Source: Poteriospumella lacustris
Lineage: Eukaryota > Sar > Chrysophyceae > Chromulinales > Dinobryaceae
Reading direction: 5' to 3'
Assembly: GCA_008000375.1 (NCBI GenBank)
Contig: SMOI01000109.1
Location: 1-64,000, forward strand
Length of the DNA: 64,000 bases
Position numbers and translations under genes: made by a program. Positions 44,901 through 51,151 of this stretch are shown piece by piece (the first letter of the stretch is position 1; each line of letters opens with the position of its first letter). Below the pieces are notes generated by a model that was given only the letters and a program-made list of their open reading frames with translations, was not told the origin of the DNA and did not search any database.

Positions 44901-46048
44901 TGCAGCGATGGCTGCTGCGACGGTTGGACGCTGGGACGGCAAGATGGCTGACCAGATGGCTGTCGACTTGGCTTCGAGGACGGCTGACCAGTGGGTCTAC
45001 GGGAGGGCTGACCTGATGGCTGTCGACTTGGCTTCGAGGACGGCTGACCAGTGGGTCTACGGGAAGGCTGACCTGATGGCTGTCGACTTGGCTTCGAGGA
45101 CGGCTGACCAGTAGGTCTACTGGAGGGCTGGCCTGATGGTTGTCGCGACGGTTGCGACGAAGGTTGTCTCGTTGGTGGTGCGGATGGCTGTGTTGATGGT
45201 TGACCAGAGGGGATAAACGTCGGCTGTGAGGTGGGCTGCGTAGTCGGTAGTGAAGTTGGCTTCCCAAACGGCTGTGATGATGGTTGTGATGAGGGCCGTC
45301 CAGATGGCTGCATTGATGGCTGACCAGTAGGCGGAGTGGATGGGAGCGATGACGGTTGCGCGGAGGGCTGCGTCGAAGGCTGGCTAGAAGGCTTAGACGA
45401 AGGCCCGGAAGAGGGTCGTCCAGATGGTTGCATTGATGGCTGTGTGGAAGGCTGAAACGTCGGTTGAAGGGATGGCTGCCTCGACGGTTGTAACGTAGGC
45501 TGTGACGATGGTTGACCCGACGGCTTAGAAAAGGGCTGACCCGTTGGTTGCCGACTTGGCTGTGTCGATGGCTGCCGACTTGGCTGAGCTGTAGGCTGAC
45601 CCGTTGGTTGCCGACTTGGCTGTGTCGATGGCTGCCGACTTGGCTGAGCTGTAGGCTGACCCGTTGGTTGTCGACTTGGCTGTGTCGATGGCTGCCGACT
45701 TGGCTGAGCTGTAGGCTGACCCGTTGGTTGACGACTGGGTTGAGATGTTGGTCGGCAACTTGGTTGAGCTGAAGGTTTGCAGCTTGGCTGTACCGACGGT
45801 AGAGACGACGGCTGGTTCGAAGGCTGACCTGTGGGCTCTGTGCCGGTCTGCAAAGAGATGCTCCGAGGTATAACATTTGATGCCGACCGGAGTACCCGTC
45901 GAAAACCATGAAATGCGACTGGAGCTGCATCCGCGCCGTTGGGGGTGTGGAAGATAAGCCAACCTAAGGATGCCTGTTGTGGAGGACGGTATGGCCAGTG
46001 ACTCAGCGCGAAAAACATGACCACGCACTTCCAAAGAAATATCCACAT
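38975..46048 (-). CDS. Giant QP[S/T]x-repeat surface membrane protein, 2,357 residues
   Basis: Single exon from ATG 46048. The first ~25 residues are hydrophobic (signal or anchor). From ~68 to ~1292 the sequence is an almost unbroken tetrapeptide array, QP-S/T-x, with x mostly R, S, G, A, M or L. This should form an extended polyproline-II-like, heavily O-glycosylatable stalk. An extracellular Ser/Thr/Asn-rich domain follows (~1300-1560), then about seven hydrophobic segments, including MMLALFGSVWSMGLCLLVLS, AFLLSFIITSVFANLL, VGLVLLACNGCALYYIIG and PVFVLVTIAVMVVIVVTV. Cys-rich loops lie between them (DDGSCALQTTEASC). The tail (~2200-2357) is acidic and cytoplasmic-looking. Similar PSxQPT arrays are typical of stramenopile surface proteins. 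Antisense and shifted frames over the array are open only because the repeat lacks stops. Exact role unknown; adhesion, wall contact or mechanosensing are guesses. Confidence 0.85.
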   Translation of the reverse strand: MWIFLWKCVVMFFALSHWPYRPPQQASLGWLIFHTPNGADAAPVAFHGFRRVLRSASNVIPRSISLQTGTEPTGQPSNQPSSLPSVQPSCKPSAQPSCRPTSQPSRQPTGQPTAQPSRQPSTQPSRQPTGQPTAQPSRQPSTQPSRQPTGQPTAQPSRQPSTQPSRQPTGQPFSKPSGQPSSQPTLQPSRQPSLQPTFQPSTQPSMQPSGRPSSGPSSKPSSQPSTQPSAQPSSLPSTPPTGQPSMQPSGRPSSQPSSQPFGKPTSLPTTQPTSQPTFIPSGQPSTQPSAPPTRQPSSQPSRQPSGQPSSRPTGQPSSKPSRQPSGQPSRRPTGQPSSKPSRQPSGQPSRRPTGQPSSKPSRQPSGQPSCRPSVQPSQQPSLQPTSQPTSKPSIPTSQPTQHPSRQPTSQPTSKPSIPTSQPTQHPSQQPTSQPTTQPSSQPTMNPTQPTSQPTTQPSRRPTSQPTRRPSRQPTSQPSRRPTSQPTRRPSRQPTSQPSGRPTSQPTQCPSSQPTSQPSGLPTSQPSCQPTSQPSRQPTSQPSKKPSVPSSQPTRQPTSPTSQPTSHPSRQPTQQPTTLPSGQPSSQPSSHPSSQPTWQPTQPTSQPSQQPSLQPSRQPTGQPSRQPTAHPTLQPSVQPTQQPSIQPSCQPSSQPSRQPSMQPSRQPSTQPSSQPSRQPSRQPSRQPSRQPTSKPSSQPSRQPSSQPSCQPFSKPTAQPSRQPTAQPSRQPTTQPSAQPSRQPTAQPSRQPTAQPSAQPSRQPTAQPSSQPTCQPTSRPSLQPSGHPSSQPSTQPSGQPSMQPSVQPSSQPSMQPTEQPTMNPSAQPSRQPTVWPSSQPSHQPSRQPSSQPSSQPSIRPSRQPSGQPTCEPSSQPSRQPSSQPSRQPFSKPTAQPSRQPTVQPTSQPSVQPSGEPSMQPFAQPSLQPTSQPTDHPSSRPSMQPSRQPTVWPSGQPSMQPSRQPSSQPSSQPSMQPSRQPSGQPTCEPSSQPSALPSSHPSRPPFSIPSAQPSNQPTVHPSRQPTAEPSAQPSAQPSEQPSMQPSVQPSSRPSMQPTEQPTMNPSAQPSLQPSYQPSNQPSCQPNARPSAQPSSQPSVHPSKQPSSQPSAQPTSWPSSIPTAQPSKQPSSEPSSLPSTAPSTTPSVAPSMPPSGQPTTEPTVQPTTEPSLQPSGRPSMRPSSSPSAQPSLRTTTQPSGAPSSTPTWQPSSQPSIQPTLQPSLHPLSQPTSQPTALPSDQPSLQPSSTPSICPSSTPSTQPSTRPTAQPSSQPSSQPLHKPLPVPTPSPTRVPTSSPTFIANPDRALSNVLDNALQRIPLNTSKPVSTTTYSDGVAKVALSLVRPHANNTNNATAATLSITLPESSTTISISTGGLSSTTVALVVTTVELGSGTVSFNGNSSRNASTLPLPAPQLVSSVVTVQVKKVYSNGTLSSSAVPYFETNMAVSGTANRATVLAHNCTVGVAETVSVFCADTAVRLNLTCSGRAAAKVRRQCPVSRAVCSVVDLTDNRIVSNDFCRTVDLGSSVVCQCGGSGINGSTLASLGRVSVGLFRTYGTGSLTVAFGNTLSASAVAEKSVMMLALFGSVWSMGLCLLVLSWARSNGLSLWPKRKVGVSPPSTEVVDVEAENLRPSVESSVKALLLAILPPFFQHRETADGAWWQRRWVRVLTARHPYARLLWHVVHGARKEAVLDIVHVLTALTMACFVLAVLFDFQYPEDDGSCALQTTEASCVSGKMLLDPLQSQCLWQPRSVSMNDVVLRQIVHGQVVGTTPITTADGTASAADDCVFNGSNNSTLAFLLSFIITSVFANLLRHFLDWCFVVLTAHDQTADKAVDLEEAREETQPRQYPAAAVRHFRLRMQPSGVGRSTRWHMGANNDDDPQEVVLNALEVLRRAPQESSANSMKSSRRSDEADAAVTKLRLAMAEVIGSTGDRAEERHVYFLGLYRAFPEVVTLRHVRIWQCLVGLVLLACNGCALYYIIGKAAFRGDAWQVSFLQIALFEWLSEVVLLQSLEVWLFDYGLCWLVGEEVEAAVQRIVSAVDLEDTSQAWSFSSASSSASREMSQRRPALVRQPQLSHQQLTSRATELVDRSVYRRRVLRLLSRGSLGRWEMVVSFAATLFLGLMVYLLSLVVDAQLQTLTPVFVLVTIAVMVVIVVTVRRVYHRWTSSAHASATVTPSPPQCDNFEHPGGLYQCDRQSAPTTAMVEMGLMGNHNGIDRVPSSRDIACHEAKSASIQGHREDDSCAVLTENFESRFKQVWQSVIDSTDNDCLSFELSVAFTDTTEAEVTAGDTAASPVVGQLNDETSDDWLSIEGSDVDDGEATNHSVHVAARAVSTATVNQITATVLSSYSVGGSVS
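42170..45845. repeat. Coding minisatellite array (12-bp unit, nested 60-bp higher-order units)
   Basis: The DNA under the QP[S/T]x stalk. The basic period is 12 bp. Near-identical 60-bp units are repeated three times at about 44945-45125 and three times at about 45535-45725. Larger blocks recur, for example 42858-42945 and 43573-43660. Confidence 0.85.
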
Positions 46049-46491
46049 GCGAAGTGTGCCTGAAAAAGAAATACAAGTGGCGGATAATTTTCAGGTATTG
46101 ATATTTGTCAGCGAGACAACTCTGTGTACACTCTCTGAAATTGTTTTTCTCGTGTTTGGTTTCTCAAGTTGAGTTGACCAATTGGAATTTGGAATTCGCG
46201 GGGGGGGGGTAATTTTGGGGTGTATGTAAATGAAATGAGAGGTCGAAATGGGGTTTCGGTTGGTCGGTTGGCTCGTCGTCGTCGTCGTCGTGAGACAAAT
46301 TGTACGTGACCGACCGCCGGCGCTCCAATGCGGTGACTTTGCCACATTCGCCAGGTCTCCTTCGAGGGCTTGCACTTGAATTCCTCGTTTATCCTCAGTC
46401 GAAAGTCGCCGTTGGCCGCGATTTTTCACAATCAATCAAATCAGCTATTGTTTGTAAAAAATACAAAGTCTTACATTATTTCTTCGCGATC
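46049..46491. promoter_or_regulatory. Divergent intergenic region
   Basis: About 440 bp upstream of the giant repeat protein, with a G10 run at about 46200 and a GTC repeat at about 46274-46291. Expected to hold the promoter of the repeat protein on the minus strand. Confidence 0.3.
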
Positions 46492-46791
46492 ATGCACAGA
46501 AGTCCCGAAGAGAATATTCGTTCTGAGATTGCCCAAATCGTGAGCATCCCTTCCGGCGATAGAACTACTGAGGACAAGTCACGATTGAATGCCCTGGAGG
46601 CTGAAATGAAACTCTTGCTTTCGGTTGGAACTATGCCTCTACCGATATATTGCACTCGTTGCAACCGTGAAGGAGTCACTGGCACGCAATGTGCTGACGA
46701 TTGTTCTAGTGTTGGAGGACACAGCTTTGTGCTATTCCCAACAGCCTTACCACACGCAGGAAAGAAAGTATCAGTTCCCATTGATGTATGA
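46492..46791 (+). CDS. Small Cys-rich reading frame upstream of the NTPase-nuclease
   Basis: A 99-residue frame from ATG 46492. It has a charged helix (EIAQIVSIPSGDRTTEDKSR) and a possible zinc motif, CTRCNREGVTGTQCADDC, followed by GGHSFVLFP. It ends 48 bp before the proposed start of the Crinkler-like gene. It may be a 5' exon of that gene, but no GT-AG pair I tried joins the frames. It may instead be a separate small gene or an upstream ORF. Confidence 0.35.
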   Translation: MHRSPEENIRSEIAQIVSIPSGDRTTEDKSRLNALEAEMKLLLSVGTMPLPIYCTRCNREGVTGTQCADDCSSVGGHSFVLFPTALPHAGKKVSVPIDV

Positions 46792-46839
46792 ACTGCGAAA
46801 GAGCGAACTAACGTTGCGATGGTTAATGACAAATGAGAA

Positions 46840-49407
46840 ATGGAAAATATGGAAAGAAAATTTCACCGTCACCAAAACTGTCCAATGAACCGTGAAGAAT
46901 TTACCACTCACGCGGACAAGAGTACAGATTGTCCCGTATGCCTCAAACTGGATCCTCACTGGATTTGCTTGGGTGCTCATCATCCTCGACAAGCAGGTTA
47001 GCATTGATCCTATCCGCCCTGACATGAATGAATTCACCTGTTTATTGCTGTAGATGCAACAGGCTCGCAGGAGAGCTTGAGATGGGAAGAACCAAAACCG
47101 CTCTTTCGCACAGCCGAAGCGGCGGCAGACAAATACCGTTCAGTCGGTGGTGTACTCGCAAGAAACGCCTCTGCATATGAGGAGGTCACCAATGCCTTGA
47201 GATCTATTCACAAGGAAACAGAGTCCATTCCATCCTTCGTGGTCATCGATGCTCCGTCGGGTTCTGGCAAAACCCAGTTAGGGTTTGTACTGGATTCTCT
47301 TGGGTTTCGAGTTTTGCACTTCACCCTACACCCTGCTTCGGGGGATCTAGACCAACTTATTTATCTGTCGATGGCCACGACGTCGCGAAACATCCAGCGG
47401 GCGGTATCGGCGGATTTAAGAGGATTATCGACTGATGAGCTAAGTGTACACTTGCTGAATCAACAGAAACCGTTGCGGCTTGTGCAGTATTTGTTCTGGT
47501 CCCTCTTCGACGAACCCAATCGACGATGGGACCGCTGCGTCGCATCTGAACTGTCAGTGACCGGAAGTGAGTCGGCCAGGGTACCCGTGGTTGTGGTGGA
47601 TGAGGTGGGCAATCAAAGGGATTCGTCAGGCAAGATTGTGGAGAATGACGCCATATGTTTGCGCGATATTCGCAATCTGTGTCGCGCATGTCGTATACCT
47701 TGCATCTTCATGGGCACAAATTCCAATGCGATGAACACGGTTCAAGCCGAACGTGGATCTCGCACTTCCGATCCGGTGCTGTGGTGCAAGCTGATTACCC
47801 GTCTTCCCAGATGCCCCGAGAGCCGCGAAGCGTTGAACTTGGCGGACGCAGAGGCTACGTTACGCCAGCATGGACATGTGGCGTTGGCTCTATTCCTCAA
47901 CGAGACGTCCATGAATGCGAACCCACTCTTTCTGTCGATGGTCGTGGACGCCATTCTGTTCCTCCCCGAGGAGCAATGGCAGCAATCAACTGGAGAGATC
48001 CTGGATGCACTGCTGGCGACGACATCGACGAAATTACTCCGCCGCAAGCCACAGCTGATGTCATCACTGGGATTACGTGGTCAAATCGCGCTACAGCTGA
48101 ATATGTATCGCGAGGAAGCCATGGATATTCAAGAGACGTTACGCCAGACGATTTTGAACTTCAAGTCCGCCGTCTTTGTTGCAGATCATTTTGCGAGGCT
48201 CTGTGCTCCGCGGCATGTGATGGATGTGTATGCTTGTTCGCAGGATCTCCGCGATGACCAAGAGTCGGCACCGTTGGCGTTCAACCCCCACAGGAATGGA
48301 ACCGACTCCGTGCTACAACGTTGGAGGCCCACTGCGTGGTTCCCACCCGCGACTGAAGATCCATGGCTTTACCTTATCTGTGGTGGCGGTATGGACGGAC
48401 TGCACCCACCCGCATTTTGTTTGGGGTCTGCCGACGCCATGGCAACGGTCGATGCACTGCAGACCATCATGGAAGGTCGTGATACCAGCGCGGAAAACAT
48501 GATGTGGAACCTCAAATCGTCCAAAAACCAATCGCGAAAGCGCAGTGGTGAGATCCTCGAAGCCCTGGCGAGTGTAGCGGTGGTAACTGCGTCGCGTCGA
48601 GCCGGTGTCGGAGGCATGTCACTGAGTTGCTTTCTTTGTCGCCTCGCGGAGGAGTTGGTGCTCGACAGTCATCACCACCAGCGTGTGCAGGTCTGCTGGG
48701 GAGAAGAGTCTTCTCTCGCGATGCTGGATCAACTGTTGGAGGCGCCGGTGCCGTATTTGGGTCCCTTCAATACGGATTGGCCAGCCAGCTTGCTCAAGCT
48801 GCCCAATTGCCAATTTGGTCATTTTCGTAGAACCCGCGACGCCGAGAATGTAGACTTTTCGATCAGCGTGCAATCCCACGAGGCGTCCGCTGTAGCTGCT
48901 GCTGCCGCAGTAAGCGCTGCAACTACAGCCTCCTCGTCGAGAGTGGCAGAAACCGTCATTGTTTCCGGTGAGTGCAAAAAGTACTCAAAGGAACTCGACG
49001 AAGAGGACATAACGCAGATTTTGACGCGCGCCGTGAAGAAATGGCGCACCAATTCTCGTCATCGCGTGCAATTGGCATTCGTCAGTAACCTGTCGATGAC
49101 AGCGTTCCAGAAATCCTCCTGGAAACAATGGAAGAAGGACAATGCTCAGGGTATCGACCTTCAAGTCGCGCGGGTCAATCTTTCAAGAGACATCTCCGGG
49201 ACTTCAACGTTGCTCCTCTCATTGACTGACCTGTCACAGCATGCAGCGAGTCTGGACCGTGGCAACGTCCGATGTGATTTGCTCGTGTTGTTCATTCCCG
49301 TCGAACCATGGCAGGGCATTCTGACAACGGTGGAGGCACCACCACTGCATTCACAGGTGTCGTCGAAGAAGTCGTGGGCTTCCCTATGGCCCTGGGTACG
49401 TAAATGA
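46840..49407 (+). CDS. Crinkler-like P-loop NTPase-REase protein
   Basis: Exons 46840-46996 and 47054-49407 encode 836 residues. The N-terminus has Cys/His pairs (NCPMNREEF, TDCPVCLKLDPHWICLGAHH) that could bind zinc. An AAA/STAND-type NTPase follows: Walker A IDAPSGSGKTQL (~117-128), Walker B VPVVVVDEVGN (~229), then CRIPCIFMGTNSNAMN, the sensor-type FMGTN motif characteristic of Crinkler (CRN) NTPases. The C-terminal third carries VIVSGECKKYSKELDEEDIT near 690, where E-C-K fits a PD-(D/E)xK restriction-endonuclease-like active site. The NTPase plus REase architecture is known from CRN effectors of oomycetes and from non-pathogenic protists, where a selfish-element or intraspecific-conflict role is proposed. 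No LxLFLAK-type CRN header is visible. Start uncertain: ATG 46840 follows an in-frame stop. The 57-bp intron is canonical. Confidence 0.75.
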
Positions 49408-50100
49408 GGAGATACACTCCACCTATATTTACTATATTTACTAATATATCGCTACCGCGCGAGATCTCTGTGATTAGGCCTGCTAAATGTTCGGGCTCGT
49501 AGGGGCCCCGTACATGAATTGAATAGTGTCGGTAAAGTGTAGCCTACTACATCCACGGTCATAGTTCACGGGTGAACTGATGTCACACGTAAACAACACT
49601 GTAAACGGTAACTGTGGTTGTCATCGCGACGATCGAACATAGTGAATTACGCCGCGCTCCATGGACATCGCAGAAAATGAAATCCACCGCTGCCGTACGG
49701 CTGAACGTACCGCGAGGGGACCAAGCTCTTTCATTTGGTTGTCTCTTCCAACGTGAAGAGGCTTTTCTTTTGCCTCTTGTGCAAATGTTGGTGACATTAA
49801 GCTTGTTCTGTATATACAGTATAGATGCTACATCAAGAGTGTTGGTTGTGGCCATGTGTGTGCTGCGGGGTTTGGACAGCAAATGAAGCACGTCATTCGC
49901 TCATTTTCTTATGTTTTGGGGGTTTTCCACGATTTTCTCTCTCCTTCACTAAGTCAAGTTAACTCAGAACCGAAGAAAACTTTGCAACAAGTGTGTGTGG
50001 GGTTGTATTGAAGCCTCCTCAAAGAATTGTATCATTACATTGCGGAACCACAAAAAAAGGGGATGAAGATGCAATCAACAAACGCCTAACCACCGAATAC
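49408..50100. other. Convergent intergenic region with dispersed repeat
   Basis: About 690 bp between the NTPase-nuclease stop and the eEF1B stop. The right half is copy 2 of the dispersed repeat. The rest shows no gene. Confidence 0.45.
49734..50029 (+). repeat. Dispersed ~300-bp repeat, copy 2
   Basis: Partner of 37808-38118, same orientation, with scattered substitutions and small indels. It ends 72 bp from the eEF1B stop codon, so it probably overlaps that gene's 3' UTR on the opposite strand. Confidence 0.85.
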
Positions 50101-50835
50101 TTAGATCTTGTTCATGGAAGCAACCTCAACGGATTGGACGTAGTCCTCCATAGCCTCGATGTTCTCAGTGACGTCGTCCATCAACACAAGGGCATCAATG
50201 ATGGTGCAGGTAAGAACCAACTTCTTGATACCGTAGGCAACAGGCTCAAGCTTGAAGGTCTGGCCCCAGGTCAAACCCTCCTTCTCGAACTTGATGATCT
50301 CCTTCCACAAAGCCTCCAAATCAGTGTCAGCCTCCCAAGGCTTGACTTCCAAGACGACAAGGGACTTCTCAGCCTCCTTCTCCTTCTTGGCCTTGCCGCC
50401 CTTGGCAGCATCAGCCTGCTCCTTCAACTTACGGGCCTGCTCCATGCGGGCACGGCGAGCAGCGGTGGCGGCCTTCTCCTCCTCGGTAAGATCGTCATCC
50501 TCATCGAACATGTTGCCGATTTCGTCGTCAGCCTTCTTGGCAGCAGGGGCAGGGGCAGCGGCAGGGGTCTCAGGCTCGTCATCACCGAACAAGTCATCGA
50601 AATCATCAGAGGCAGCCTTCTTAGAGGCCTCCTTCTTAGGGGCCTCCTTCTTAGGGACCTCCTTCTTGGCAGCAGCGGCAGCAGCCTTGACCTCACCAGA
50701 GGAAGGAGCAACGGACAGAAGGGCGAAGCTCAAGGCAACGCTAAGTTCATCAAATTCGTATCCAGGCATCTTTTGTTGAAGGTTTTGCAATACAGTACAG
50801 GTCTCTTGATAGAGTTGTGTGGGAACAAGATGCAT
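50101..50835 (-). CDS. EEF1B: Elongation factor 1B, guanine nucleotide exchange subunit
   Basis: Up to 244 residues. eEF1B recharges eEF1A with GTP during translation. The Lys/Ala/Glu linker is followed by the acidic element DDFDDLFGDDEPE and the helix DLTEEEKAATAARRARMEQA. The exchange domain contains EKSLVVLEVKPWEADTDLEA, LWKEIIKFEKEGLTWGQTFK and the C-terminal YGIKKLVLTCTIIDALVLMD, ending in NKI (family DEI/NKI end). The frame opens at ATG 50835 (MHLVPTQLYQ), but a later ATG at 50769 (MPGYEFDELSVAL) directly follows an AG acceptor-like site and may be the true start after a 5' UTR intron. Codon choice is markedly biased (nearly all AAG, GCC, CTC), fitting high expression. Confidence 0.93.
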   Translation of the reverse strand: MHLVPTQLYQETCTVLQNLQQKMPGYEFDELSVALSFALLSVAPSSGEVKAAAAAAKKEVPKKEAPKKEASKKAASDDFDDLFGDDEPETPAAAPAPAAKKADDEIGNMFDEDDDLTEEEKAATAARRARMEQARKLKEQADAAKGGKAKKEKEAEKSLVVLEVKPWEADTDLEALWKEIIKFEKEGLTWGQTFKLEPVAYGIKKLVLTCTIIDALVLMDDVTENIEAMEDYVQSVEVASMNKI

Positions 50836-51151
50836 TCATCGAAGGACAGCAAGATCGATCAGACTTTCGCTCTCTCTCATCACCCGTGACACCCACCGTG
50901 CTGCTCCGGCGCAACCACCAAAATCCACCACTTCGCCCAGACTGAACCAAATACCTTGACGAGAAACTGGGTTACCGACGAATCTCCTGGAATCTGCGTT
51001 GGGTCCTAGATTCTGGAGGAGGAGGTGTGCATGGCAAGGCCACCCAAAAAAGGCCAAGCAAATACGATTTCATGGAACACATTGGAATGCACCTTGGTGA
51101 TTCCCTCATGGATTAGCTCGTCGTTGTGGTATCTACATCTTTTCTGGGAAG
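50836..51151. promoter_or_regulatory. Divergent promoter region of eEF1B and the AGC kinase
   Basis: 316 bp between the two divergent start codons. Expected to contain a strong promoter toward eEF1B and perhaps a 5' UTR intron. No TATA box recognised with confidence. Confidence 0.35.

Noticed and set aside
42170-45845. Repeat array considered as a CRISPR-like array
   Set aside because: Units are contiguous 12-bp codon-phased repeats with no spacers, in a eukaryotic coding exon.
42334-45930. Long open frames in other phases and on the plus strand across the QP[S/T]x array
   Set aside because: The 12-bp repeat has no stop in several frames, so open frames appear automatically; only the minus-strand frame continues into a signal-like start and membrane domains.
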